A stretch of DNA of 64,000 nt. It comes from Rhynchopus euleeides. Taxonomy: Eukaryota > Euglenozoa > Diplonemea > Diplonemida > Diplonemidae. Location of the stretch: the NCBI GenBank assembly GCA_963210315.1, contig OY723254.1, positions 310,001 through 374,000 on the forward strand. Reading direction: 5' to 3'. Of this stretch, positions 21,275 through 32,845 are shown in pieces (position 1 is the stretch's first letter; each line of letters begins with the position of its first letter). The notes under the pieces were generated by a model. The model was not told the origin of the DNA and made no database searches. It saw only the letters and a list, made by a program, of their open reading frames with translations. A program made the position numbers and the translations under genes.

Positions 21275-21969
21275 CATCACATCCGGTCTCGGCCCGCTGT
21301 CTGGACCGCAGCAACAAGAAATCTGCGCTGCATGCACAGGAGCAGGGGGACTTGGCCCGTCCGCACTCCGACGTTGCACCGCGCTGCCCCAGCGCTCCAG
21401 ATCACAAGGCCCCCTGCGCCGCAGGAGGTGGAGACGTCGCACACCAGCAGGATGAGGATGACGTCGCAGACCAGTTCACCACCCCCAACAGTAGGTCACA
21501 CTCCGCCTCGCCTGTAGGCCGTCTACTGTATGCAGGAGTCTGCGTGTGTTGACACACACGCCCGGCACACCTGATTCTATGGGCAGCGCTCGTAACTCTC
21601 TCGGCGCCAAGTCGAAGCTGAGCAAGATTTGATTGGACGGTGCAAATATAGCTAGCCTTGCGGGATCACTAAGATACTCTCCGAGTTAGCTACATGAACA
21701 CAATATTGCACATCGCACGGTTCCGAAGGATGGGTACGCGATGCAGCTTTAGGTCTTGTGCTAATGTTACACACAGCAAGATCCCTGACGGAGGGGATCG
21801 ATGCAGGCACTGAGGAGATGTCTGGGAAGGGGTCCTGCATCGAACCCCCGCCGAGTGGAGCAAACACTCGGTACTCCGGGCGCCACGTTCTGCTCGGCTG
21901 GACATCGGCCCGAGGTCGTGGCCACGGCCCCCGACCACTCACTGCGGGGAGCTTCCCCTCCAGACAGTG
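21275..21969. other. Unique spacer between the two 31-bp satellites
   Basis: About 700 bp without repeat units or recognisable coding sequence. Confidence 0.5.
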
Positions 21970-24900
21970 TCTGGACATCACTCCTGGGCTCGGCCCAGGG
22001 TCTGGACAGCACTCCTGAGCCGTCCCAGAGTCTGGACATCACTCCTGGGCTCGGCCCAGGGTCTGGACACCACTCCTGGGCTCGGCCCAGTGGTGTCCAG
22101 ACCCTGGGCCGAGCCCAGGAGTGGTGTCCAGACCCTGGGCCGAGCCAGGCAGTGATGTCCAGACCCTGGGCCGAGCCAGGGAGTGGTGTCCAGACCCTGG
22201 GCCGAGCCCAGGAGTGATGTCCAGACCCTGGGCCGAGCCCAGGAGTGATGTCCAGACCCTGGGCCGAGCCAGGGAGTGGTGTCCAGACCCTGGGCCGAGC
22301 CAGGGAGTGGTGTCCAGACCCTGGGCCGAGCCCAGGAGTGATGTCCAGACCCTGGGCCGAGCCCAGGAGTGATGTCCAGACCCTGGGCCGAGCCAGGGAG
22401 TGATGTCCAGACCCTGGGCCGAGCCCGGGAGTGGTGTCCAGACCCTGGGCCGAGCCCAGGAGTGGTGTCGAGACCCTGGGCCGAGCCAGGGAGTGGTGTC
22501 CAGACCCTGGGCCGAGCCCAGGAGTGATGTCCAGACCCTGGGCCGAGCCAGGGAGTGGTGTCCAGACCCTGGGCCGAGCCCAGGAGTGATGTCCAGACCC
22601 TGGGCCGAGCCCGGGAGTGATGTCCAGACCCTGGGCCGAGCCCAGGAGTGGTGTCCAGACCCTGGGCCGAGCCCAGGAGTGATGTCCAGACCCTGGGCCG
22701 AGCCAGGGAGTGGTGTCCAGACCCTGGGCCGAGCCCAGGAGTGATGTCCAGACCCTGGGCCGAGCCCAGGAGTGATGTCCAGACCCTGGGCCGAGCCCGG
22801 GAGTGGTGTCCAGACCCTGGGCCGAGCCCAGGAGTGGTGTCGAGACCCTGGGCCGAGCCAGGGAGTGGTGTCCAGACCCTGGGCCGAGCCCAGGAGTGAT
22901 GTCCAGACCCTGGGCCGAGCCCGGGAGTGGTGTCCAGACCCTGGGCCGAGCCCAGGAGTGGTGTCGAGACCCTGGGCCGAGCCAGGGAGTGGTGTCCAGA
23001 CCCTGGGCCGAGCCAGGGAGTGGTGTCCAGACCCTGGGCCGAGCCCAGGAGTGATGTCCAGACCCTGGGCCGAGCCCAGGAGTGGTGTCGAGACCCTGGG
23101 CCGAGCCAGGCAGTGATGTCCAGACCCTGGGCCGAGCCCAGGAGTGATGTCCAGACCCTGGGCCGAGCCCGGGAGTGATGTCCAGACCCTGGGCCGAGCC
23201 TAGGAGTGATGTCCAGACCCTGGGCCGAGCCCAGGAGTGATGTCCAGACGCTGGGCCGAGCCCAGGAGTGATGTCCAGACCCTGGGCCGAGCCCGGGAGT
23301 GGTGTCCAGACCCTGGGCCGAGCCCAGGAGTGATGTCCAGACCCTGGGCCGAGCCCGGGAGTGATGTCCAGACCCTGGGCCGAGCCCAGGAGTGATGTCC
23401 AGACCCTGGGCCGAGCCAGGGAGTGGTGTCCAGACCTTGGGCCGAGCCCAGGAGTGATGTCCAGACCCTGGGCCGAGCCCAGGAGTGATGTCCAGACCCT
23501 GGGCCGAGCCCGGGAGTGGTGTCCAGACCCTGGGCCGAGCCCAGGAGTGGTGTCGAGACCCTGGGCCGAGCCAGGGAGTGGTGTCCAGACCCTGGGCCGA
23601 GCCCAGGAGTGATGTCCAGACCCTGGGCCGAGCCCGGGAGTGGTGTCCAGACCCTGGGCCGAGCCCAGGAGTGGTGTCGAGACCCTGGGCCGAGCCAGGG
23701 AGTGGTGTCCAGACCCTGGGCCGAGCCAGGGAGTGGTGTCCAGACCCTGGGCCGAGCCCAGGAGTGATGTCCAGACCCTGGGCCGAGCCCGGGAGTGGTG
23801 TCCAGACCCTGGGCCGAGCCCAGGAGTGGTGTCGAGACCCTGGGCCGAGCCAGGCAGTGATGTCCAGACCCTGGGCCGAGCCCAGGAGTGATGTCCAGAC
23901 CCTGGGCCGAGTCCGGGAGTGATGTCCAGACCCTGGGCCGAGCCTAGGAGTGATGTCCAGACCCTGGGCCGAGCCCAGGAGTGATGTCCAGACGCTGGGC
24001 CGAGCCCAGGAGTGATGTCCAGACCCTGGGCCGAGCCCGGGAGTGGTGTCCAGACCCTGGGCCGAGCCCAGGAGTGGTGTCGAGACCCTGGGCCGAGCCA
24101 GGCAGTGATGTCCAGACCCTGGGCCGAGCCCAGGAGTGATGTCCAGACCCTGGGCCGAGCCCAGGAGTGATGTCCAGACCCTGGGCCGAGCCCGGGAGTG
24201 ATGTCCAGACCCTGGGCCGAGCCCAGGAGTGGTGTCCAGACCCTGGGCCGAGCCAGGCAGTGATGTCCAGACCCTGGGCCGAGCCCAGGAGTGGTGTCCA
24301 GACCCTGGGCCGAGCCCAGGAGTGATGTCCAGACCCTGGGCCGAGCCCAGGAGTGATGTCCAGACCCTGGGCCGAGCCCGGGAGTGATGTCCAGACCCTG
24401 GGCCGAGCCCAGGAGTGGTGTCCAGACCCTGGGCCGAGCCAGGCAGTGATGTCCAGACCCTGGGCCGAGCCAGGGAGTGGTGTCCAGACCCTGGGCCGAG
24501 CCAGGCAGTGATGTCCAGACCCTGGGCCGAGCCAGGGAGTGATGTCCAGACCCTGGGCCGAGCCCAGGAGTGATGTCCAGACCCTGGGCCGAGCCAGGGA
24601 GTGGTGTCCAGACCCTGGGCCGAGCCCAGGAGTGATGTCCAGACCCTGGGCCGAGCCCGGGAGTGGTGTCCAGACCCTGGGCCGAGCCCAGGAGTGGTGT
24701 CGAGACCCTGGGCCGAGCCAGGGAGTGGTGTCCAGACCCTGGGCCGAGCCCAGGAGTGATGTCCAGACCCTGGGCCGAGCCAGGGAGTGGTGTCCAGACC
24801 CTGGGCCGAGCCCAGGAGTGATGTCCAGACCCTGGGCCGAGCCCGGGAGTGGTGTCCAGACCCTGGGCCGAGCCCAGGAGTGGTGTCGAGACCCTGGGCC

Positions 24901-25124
24901 GAGCCAGGCAGTGATGTCCAGACCCTGGGCCGAGCCCAGGAGTGATGTCCAGACCCTGGGCCGAGCCCGGGAGTGATGTCCAGACCCTGGGCCGAGCCTA
25001 GGAGTGATGTCCAGACCCTGGGCCGAGCCCAGGAGTGATGTCCAGACCCTGGGCCGAGCCCAGGAGTGGTGTCCAGACCCTGGGCCGAGCCCAGGAGTGA
25101 TGTCCAGACCCTGGGCCGACCCAG
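21970..25124. repeat. 31-bp satellite B with orientation switch and higher-order structure
   Basis: About 100 units of 31 bp sharing GTGATGTCCAGACCCTGGGC and CGAGCCCAGGA. The first four or so units (to about 22090) are inverted relative to the rest. A rare variant (TAGGAGTGATG) recurs at 23201, 23945 and 24999, spacings of exactly 24 and 34 units, indicating block duplication. The unit differs from satellite A at about 5-8 of 31 positions with identical length, so the two arrays share an ancestor. Confidence 0.95.
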
Positions 25125-25184
25125 GCTGTGGGTGGTGCATTTTGGTGCATTTTCCGTCGGTTTAGGTGAAAATTGTCGAAAGTT

Positions 25185-26720
25185 GGGGGTCTTCGCTCCG
25201 GGTCAATTTGGGTCAACTTGGGTCAATTTGGGTCACCCTGGGGTTTTTCACCTTAGGAAAATGGGGGGCTTCGCTCCGGGTCAATCTGGGTCAGCTTGGG
25301 TCAGTGACCCGGAGCGAAGCCCCCCCCCTTAGGTGACCAAAAATAGGTGAAAATTTTTGCCTATTTTCCCTTGTGTCAAACTTGGAGTCTGACCCAAAAA
25401 TCGGAATCTGTGACCCATGGTTTATATGGGCAAACCTGAAAATTTCCGACTTTTTCCCCAATTTTTCCCACTTCCTGGCCATACCTTTCCCGACCCAAAA
25501 TCAAACAAATGCAGCGGAAAATGGCCAAAAATAGGCCAAAAAACCCCAAATTTTTTCCTATGGGAACGAACATGGGGGTCTTCGCTCCGGGTCAATTTGG
25601 GTCAACTTGGGTCAATTTGGGTCACCCTGGGGTTTTTCACCTTAGGAAAATGGGGGGCTTCGCTCCGGGTCAATCTGGGTCAGCTTGGGTCAGTGACCCG
25701 GAGCGAAGCCCCCCCTTAGGTGACCAAAAATAGGTGAAAATTTTTGCCTATTTTCCCTTGTGTCAAACTTGGAGTCTGACCCAAAAATCGGAATCTGTGA
25801 CCCATGGTTTATATGGGCAAACCTGAAAATTTCCGACTTTTTCCCCAATTTTTCCCACTTCCTGGCCATACCTTTCCCGACCCAAAATCAAACAAATGCA
25901 GCGGAAAATGGCCAAAAATAGGCCAAAAAACCCCAAATTTTTTCCTATGGGAACGAACATGGGGGTCTTCGCTCCGGGTCAATTTGGGTCAATTTGGGTC
26001 ACCCTGGGGTTTTTCACCTTAGGAAAATGGGGGGCTTCGCTCCGGGTCAATCTGGGTCAGCTTGGGTCAGTGACCCGGAGCGAAGCCCCCCCTTAGGTGA
26101 CCAAAAATAGGTGAAAATTTTTGCCTATTTTCCCTTGTGTCAAACTTGGAGTCTGACCCAAAAATCGGAATCTGTGACCCATGGTTTATATGGGCAAACC
26201 TGAAAATTTCCGACTTTTTCCCCAATTTTTCCCACTTCCTGGCCATACCTTTCCGGACCCAAAATCAAACAAATGCAGCGGAAAATGGCCAAAAATAGGC
26301 CAAAAAACCCCAAATTTTTTCCTATGGGAACGAACATGGGGGTCTTCGCTCCGGGTCAATTTGGGTCAACTTGGGTCAATTTGGGTCACCCTGGGGTTTT
26401 TCACCTTAGGAAAATGGGGGGCTTCGCTCCGGGTCAATCTGGGTCAGCTTGGGTCAGTGACCCGGAGCGAAGCCCCCCCCCTTAGGTGACCAAAAATAGG
26501 TGAAAATTTTTGCCTATTTTCCCTTGTGTCAAACTTGGAGTCTGACCCAAAAATCGGAATCTGTGACCCATGGTTTATTATTTTTATATGGGCAAACCTG
26601 AAAATTTCCGACTTTTTCCCCAATTTTTCCCACTTCCTGGCCATACCTTTCCCGACCCAAAATCAAACAAATGCAGCGGAAAATGGCCAAAAATAGGCCA
26701 AAAAACCCCAAATTTTTTTC
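25185..26720. repeat. Tandem repeat, four units of about 385 bp
   Basis: Units start at 25185, 25574, 25961 and 26338 (periods 389, 387, 377) and are nearly identical. Each begins GGGGGTCTTCGCTCCGGGTC, contains copies of GGGTCAATTTGGGTCA, and has a hairpin GGGCTTCGCTCCGGG...CCCGGAGCGAAGCCC. The third unit lacks one GGGTCAACTT copy; the fourth has a short TTATTTT insertion. No gene. Confidence 0.95.
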
Positions 26721-29700
26721 CGGGGGGCTTCGCCCCCCGGACCGCCCTTGCGTGGGGGGCTTCGCCCCCCACGCCACACGCACCTCCCGGCCGGGGGCCG
26801 GTTCGGTCGTCGTCGGCTGCGCTCAAAGGGCGTGCGGTAGCCGACGCCCTTTTGTGCTCGCCTCCTCCTCCCACACTTCAGTATGACGTTTAGGTGCGTC
26901 GGTGTTCCTGCTTTGTTCTTCTGTTGACTGGGACGGGCCAGTCCTCGTGGGTTGCCGACCGGTGTGTCCTCCCCTGGGATCCCCTCCTCCCCCCACCACT
27001 TGCATCTGGTTCAGCTTCAGTGAGAGCTGAGCGGGAGCCATACTTGCTCTCGGTGACCAATTGTCCGCAGTCCTACATCATGACGAGTTTGGTAATGCCC
27101 AGTCGCAGCCATCCCCCGTCCCAGGTGTTCTGCCGTGGGGCAGCTCACCATCTGCTGTGGTCACACACCAGTGAGCAGGCCCTGTCAACGAAATCGATGT
27201 GACTGCTCTTGCCGCAGGGCAACGGAGGTGGGCCTGCATTGCATCCTGTTGCCGCTCAGTTCTGTTCCCACCGGAGATTCTTGTTGCGCCGCAGATCGAA
27301 CAGTCTTTCGTGTCGTCGGCGCCGATCTTGTATAAAACGTAGGCAGTAGGCTGCTGTGGGTGACCTGCAGGTTACCCGTCCCTTTCGTGCAGGCAGCGCC
27401 AGAGGTGCGATGTTTTTATGGGAACACGGCAGCTGCCCCGCACTCCATTCTGCTCTCTTGTCTGCTGTTTATGTTGAACAAGGTCTGGCTGCCAGTGATC
27501 TCGCTGGGGGTCGGGCAAACCAAAAAAGAGGTAGGGCACAGGGTGGGCCGAGCTCGCGAGAAAAAAGGTGCAGCCCAACCCCGCCCCGACTTCCCGTGGT
27601 ATGATGCAAACAGGATCGAATACACGACCACAGAACATTTTCCCCCAATTCGAGAGGCACCGGATGTTGCTGCCTTTGGTCGTCGCCTGCTGGATAAAAA
27701 ATCAGGAATCCAGGGGATCTTGGATTGCCTTTGAGTACTTGCAAAACTGCAATCCCGAGAAACTTTGCCAGCTAGTGTTCAGGAACGGCAGCAAATCTCA
27801 TGGCTTGCATCGCTTTGTGGATGGTGTGCGATGATCAATCCCATACACGCAAGGACTTGGTCGCGAGACAGCCTACAGGGGGTCTGGGGGGCGGAGCCCC
27901 CCAGCCGCCGGAGCCCACGGTAGTGAACATCCTGAAAGTCTTCGAAGGCGAGTCCCCACACCGGTTGGTGCTGTTGCACATTCCAGGCGGAGATGGTCCT
28001 TCGCTTGGGACATGATGAGGGGCGCTTCGATGAACACCATCAAGCCCCCAGCATGCCGTTGGGTTTTCATACGCTGCGGCGCATGAAAACTCGGCCACAA
28101 GGCCGAACCCAAAAGCCCCAAAATCTGACCCGGGAGGTAGGGCCGAGGGTAGGGCCATGCCACCCCTGGCGGCCCACCCTCCCAAAGAATTACAGAAAAA
28201 GGGAGGTGGGGCCGCGGCCCCCTGCCAGCCCTGGCACGGGATCACTGCTGGCGGGTAGTTCAGGCTCGTGGCCCTCCTCGTTCCGATAGCCCCTCGGACA
28301 TCCAAATGATTCACGTGCAGCAGCCCATGCGCAGAGAACGGTGTGCCGTCTTGTACAGCAACTGTTGGACAACTGTTGAAATCGTTTTTCACCAAAAAAA
28401 ATCTCTCTGCGGGCCAAGTCGAAGATTTTTCTGGGGACTTTTGGTGTCCCCAATTTTTCAAATTTCGAAAAATAAGCTCACTTTGCTAAACTGGACCCAA
28501 CTCCCCACACTCTTTTTTTCCGACTTTTTCACGGGTTTTTTCCGGTTTTTTTTGGTTTTTTTTGGCGGATGGAGCGAAGACCCCCGTTGTCGAAATTTGT
28601 CGACAGGTGACGAACGACGAGAATCCCCGAAAAACCGGTTTTTAATTCATTTTTGGGGGGGGGGTCTTCGCTGACGAAGTTTTTGTCGAAGACCCCTGTC
28701 GTCGTCGTCAGAACACTGCCGTCTTCGGTGAAAACCCCCCTGAAACACCCGTTTTCCTAATTATGTGACGAACGACGAAGTTTGTCGAAGTTTGTCGACC
28801 AGCGAAGACCCCCTCAGCCTCTGTCTGTCTTCGGGGGGTGGGGAAGCGCAGAGGTTGAGCACCCGTCGCACTCTTCCGTCTTCGAGAGGGAGGGAGGGGG
28901 GGGGGGGGGATATTCTAAAAGAAAATCATGTTAAAAAACGTGACTCAACAGAGGACAGAGAGCTGGGGCGGAGACGGGGGGGGGGGGGGGGGTGCATCTG
29001 ATCCTGTGCGGGGGGTGGGGTGGGTGGGACGGGCCTTTCTGCAGAAGCACGGCACCACCGCCACCACCACCACCACCCCTGCCCCCCCACCCCCTTCGCC
29101 TGTCCCATTCGAATAATTTACTGGAGAAGTCGATGTGTGTGTGTGTGTGTGTATGGTGACCACGTTTCTAGTGGAGAGGCCCACTCGCCGTTGTGTGCAT
29201 TTTTTTGATTTTTACTATTTTGCTTTAGAAAAGGACTCTAATGAAGAAGCCAACCAGACAACACACACAACGCACAATGTGTCCAGACAGACGCACGCAA
29301 AAGGGATCCGTGGGTCGGTGGGTGGGGGGCTTCGCTCCGCAGTGCGAGAACAGCGGTTGCCCCAACAAAATTGGGCACCGCGCTGGCACACAGTTTGACA
29401 CAGAGCGAAGATGTACACACCCATCCCCACCCCCGAGAGAAGAAAGATCTACAGCACATCAGGGAGCGGCTAGACTCCCACAATGCATATCAGTATAGTA
29501 AGGCAACCAAGCGAGCATGGTAACACACGACGCCTGACGCAACACATCAGAACAAATCACAGAGAGACAACCCGTTTTTGTACACGCGACACTATTAGAG
29601 AGGGACGGGGAGTGCTGTGGCCATTGCCTGCCCCCCACCATCCAAAAATAGAGCCTTTTTCTGTTGCGGGACGGTGAGTGTCATTTCCGCAGGCAATATA

Positions 29701-29732
29701 ACCCAAACCTTGCTGCAGCGGACCAACCCGCG
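26721..29732. other. Repeat-rich region, no supported gene
   Basis: Starts with two hairpins of GGGGGGCTTCGCCCCCC type (26721-26775). It holds a dispersed GC-rich module (27878-27930), family-I-like ends (AGCGAAGACCCCC at about 28571 and 28803; GGGGTCTTCGCT at about 28663), long G-runs (28893-28910, 28976-28992), a CACCAC run and a GT microsatellite (29133-29152). Small open frames exist but none shows domain texture or intron signals. Confidence 0.5.
27878..27930 (+). repeat. Dispersed GC-rich module J, copy 1
   Basis: Begins GGGGGTCTGGGGGGCGGAGC, contains the palindrome GGGGGGCGGAGCCCCCC, and ends CACGGTAGTGAACAT. Near-identical copies lie at 42277, 48278, 53387 (inverted) and 56172 (inverted). 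Confidence 0.85.
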
Positions 29733-31499
29733 CTACGCTTTCTCGGCCTGTGCTGAGGGACGCTTGCAACGGGGGCGAAAAGGCCCCTGTGCCGCGCGGA
29801 TGATGACGTTGTCATCCGCCTTGGCAAGAGTTGGTAGCGTGACAGCGCGTTTCGCCTTCAAAAGCCCTGACGCGCTCTGCAGGGTGGCTGAGCTGGGCGG
29901 GCGCTGCACCTTGAGCGACCTTGCGATAGAAGCACGGAGGGTGTTGACGTCGCCGAACTGCGTCGACGGCAACACCGACTGAGGGTTCTTCTCCACCATG
30001 TCCAGCAGGGACACCAGGACGGACCGCCCCACGCTGTGGAACACCTCCTGTGTGTACGACTCGGGGCAGGGCTCTGCCTCGGTGGGCAGGCCCTTGTTGT
30101 AGTTCGCCTCGAGCGTGTAGCACTGCACCATGCCCGTCTCGCGGTACAGCGCGACCCTCCCGGTGCCCCGCTTCGAGAGGCCGTCCTTCTTCCCCTTCAT
30201 CTTCATGTTCTTCTGCGTGAAGTTGCACCCGTCGTAGTCGAAGTACTCTGAATTGAGGCTGAGGAGACGCGGGAAGAGCAGGTTTTCAACTTGCTTCTCC
30301 CCAGAGAGGGCATTGCCGTACATGAAGCAGCCCCGCTTTGTCGCGTGGGCGTGGAAATCGACGTAGAGGGCGAGCCTCCCTGTTGCGTTCTGCGACAGGA
30401 ACAGCTTCTTCATCGCGAGAATCGTCGGGTGTTTGTCAATCTTCGGGCTCTCATACATCCGATTCAGATTCACGCCCAGCGTGTCGGTGCGGTAGTGCCC
30501 TCGCACCACTCCGTCGGGGTTGAGGCACGGCACAATCTGGTGGCGGTGGTGGTGGTGGTGGTGTGGCTTGTGGCCCCTCGTGGCGGCATACCCTGAATAT
30601 GAAGTGGGACCGCAGCAGCATCGACACTGGGCTGTCTGGCTTCAGCAGGAAATCGATCAGCCCGTGCAGCATGTGGCTGCCGGGTGTCTCCCCGGGGTGC
30701 ACACGTGCACTCAGCTGTGGCATGGCGGTGGGCATGGGCGGGGGGAGGGGAGGGCATGCAAAGCACGAGCGAGGGACGCTGGGATGCATCCATGGTACAA
30801 TGCAGGGACAACCCCTTGCGAGCCATGCATCTGCACCGTGTCTGGCAGGTGGCGTTGTGTGTTCCTCAAATTGTCTCCCAAACGCCCCCCCCCCCCCCCC
30901 TGCAGGTGTACCCCGTGTGTGCCCCTGCATACCAGCACCACCCTCTTGTCCGCATCACGGCCTTTCGGGCTTGTGATGGTCAGCAGCTCCAAATCCCGCC
31001 CCTCCAGCGACCTCCCGATCACAGACCGTTCGAACACTATGCGCGCCTGCTTGGCACTCTGCTCCCACTGTGCCACAGAGCTGCACAGGTGTTCGTAGGG
31101 GTAGGGGTACGTGAACGCGAAAGACACAGGATCGCTACTCTCGAAGGTGTGCTGCCAGGTGATGAAGAAGGTCTGCTGGTTAGGGCTGACCTCCGTCTCG
31201 GGGCGTGTGGTGATGCGCGACCAACTGCCCTCGCCGACCTGCATGACTGGGCGCATGTCGAACCCATACAGCTTTGTCTGTGCATTCTGGGTCTTCACTT
31301 GCAAAGTGACCGTGCGGCCGCGACTGCCACCTTTAATGCGGAAGTAGAACCATGAGCTGTTGGTGTTCACATAAGGTGTCCCCTCGCAGTCACAACACAC
31401 TGTGCACACGTACTCATTGGGCCCTGTCTCTTCAACCCTCCCCAAGTTCCCGGAGTCGAAGTCGCTGTCGAACAGCAGCCCCCCGACCTCCTCTTTCAT
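29733..31499 (-). CDS. Cytosolic carboxypeptidase, CCP5/AGBL5-like (M14 metallopeptidase, 3 exons)
   Basis: Exons 31499-30933, 30714-30592 and 30536-29733 give about 497 residues. Introns: 30715-30932 (donor GTATGC, acceptor CCACAG) and 30537-30591 (55 bp, donor GTATGC, acceptor CACCAG), both phase 0. The start MKEEVGGLLFDSDFDSGNLG matches the conserved CCP N-terminal beta-sandwich opening (GGLLF.S.FDSGNL); an upstream in-frame Met at 31661 is less likely. M14 catalytic set: zinc ligands HPGE (H195, E198) and H292 in VDFHAH; substrate residues NPDG (236-239) and NLNR (253-256); general base E373 in YTLEANYN. The motifs are intact, so it should be active. CCP5-type enzymes remove branch-point glutamates from polyglutamylated tubulin in cilia and flagella. 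It is shorter than vertebrate CCP5, mainly at the C-terminus. The first intron contains a G-run of about 17. Confidence 0.92.
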
Positions 31500-31747
31500 C
31501 TTCAGTAGCAAGCGCTTCTTCAGCGCATCTGCAACGCTGTGGGGGGGCCAAGCCTGCGTGGTGTTGGGTGGCGCAGGGGTGGGTGGGCACAGCAAACGGC
31601 AACACAGCCGCAGGGGGAGGCAGCGGCGGGGGTGGGTGAGGGGGATGACACGTAAGAACATCTGTTTGTTTGTGGGTTAGGGGGAGGGGTGGCGGCTTTT
31701 CGGTCACCCGTTCCTTTTCCCCGCGGAGACTGCCGCGGCTTCACGTC

Positions 31748-32845
31748 TCACTTGGTGTCGGATGTGAGCACAAACTTGAAGCGCCTCAGGGCAGGCTTCT
31801 CGTGCTTGAAAGGCAGCGGCGGGGGCGTGCCGCTGCGCACCGCCATCGGCGCACAGTCATCGAGCAGCGAGGGCCCGTGGTGCGCAAGCAGCTCTACAGC
31901 AGCACCCCTGAGTGAGGCTTCTGGCGTGCGGCGCAGCAGCAGTGCCACCTCGAACACCGCCTCGCGGAGGAAGACATCCGCACAGTCGCCCTTGCCCAGG
32001 CGCCTCTCGCAGAACAGCTGCAGCGCGTTGCCGGCAAGCAGGCGCGAGATGGCCGGCACCCCCCAGTGCAGCGCCAGGCACAGCAGGGCGTACTGCGGCA
32101 ACACACCGTCCCCCTGCAGCACGCCTGGGTCCACCACGTCGATGCTGCAGTGCGGCGCGCCAGGCCGCACGCCCCGCTTGAGTGGCACGACAAACGCCTC
32201 TGCCGCAAGCCGCCTGGACAGCCACACGTCGTGCGACTTGATGTCGCCCTCCTCCGCCACCAGCACCGCATACACACCCACCAGCAGCAGGGACTCGCAC
32301 CGCGGTGACAGGTGGGGGCTGCCCAGCAGGGCCTTCATGGCGGCGACGATGCGGCACAGCGTGCCGCTGTGCCCCTCGGGTGCAACGTGCGCCCGCAGCA
32401 GCCGCGACAGGCTGGCGGCGATGTGCAGCCCCACACGCGCGGGCACCCCGGGGAGTGCCGACACGGCTGCCTTCATGTCGCCGGAGCCACCCACCGCCGC
32501 CAGCACGCCCTCCACAAAGGCACGCTCCTCTTCGGTGCGGAGGCGGGCGCTGTGCTGCTCCTGCTGCAGCACGGTGTCGGTGTCGCAGCCCCCGAAGGCA
32601 GGCGCGCCCTGCGTGCCCTGCGCCACGCGCTGCCCCTTCAGGCACAGCCACTGCGGTGACACGGAGCTGATGCCTGCCGCGTGCTCCCTGCGGCCCGGAC
32701 GGCTCCAACGAGAGACACGCTTGCGCAGCGCCTCTGCACGCGCGCTCTCATTGGCGCACTTCCGCTCAGCAAGCAGCAGCAGCACACCTGACGCATCGGG
32801 CGTAACAGGGACGTCGACAATGCCTGGCACGTTCATCCGAGCCAC
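31748..32845 (-). CDS. Unrecognised 365-residue protein, helical
   Basis: An uninterrupted frame with strongly protein-like composition (MARMNVPGIVDVPVTPDASG...). It has short helical repeats such as GVLPQYALLCLALHWGVPAI and DVFLREAVFEVALLLRRTPE that suggest an alpha-solenoid, and ends FKFVLTSDTK. No catalytic motif, signal peptide or membrane segment is seen. It lies about 250 bp upstream of the CCP5-like start on the same strand, so co-transcription is possible. An inverted copy of about 35 bp of its coding sequence (GACACCGACACCGTGCTGCA) lies just upstream of the start at about 32886-32925. A start at the second Met (32836) is an alternative. Confidence 0.75.
   Translation of the reverse strand: MARMNVPGIVDVPVTPDASGVLLLLAERKCANESARAEALRKRVSRWSRPGRREHAAGISSVSPQWLCLKGQRVAQGTQGAPAFGGCDTDTVLQQEQHSARLRTEEERAFVEGVLAAVGGSGDMKAAVSALPGVPARVGLHIAASLSRLLRAHVAPEGHSGTLCRIVAAMKALLGSPHLSPRCESLLLVGVYAVLVAEEGDIKSHDVWLSRRLAAEAFVVPLKRGVRPGAPHCSIDVVDPGVLQGDGVLPQYALLCLALHWGVPAISRLLAGNALQLFCERRLGKGDCADVFLREAVFEVALLLRRTPEASLRGAAVELLAHHGPSLLDDCAPMAVRSGTPPPLPFKHEKPALRRFKFVLTSDTK

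Noticed and set aside
19663..21517. Open frames of 490 to about 600 codons across satellite A with WAEPGSAVPR-type repeats
   Set aside because: The 31-bp unit lacks stops in all plus frames, so three overlapping frames are equally open; this is a period artefact, not a repeat protein.
15831..25124. CRISPR-like array
   Set aside because: Units are directly contiguous without unique spacers, and the genome is eukaryotic.
23944..25140. 398-codon minus-strand frame in satellite B and the serial 83- to 145-codon plus frames
   Set aside because: Same artefact of a stop-poor 31-bp period; the frames start and end wherever a unit variant creates ATG or a stop.
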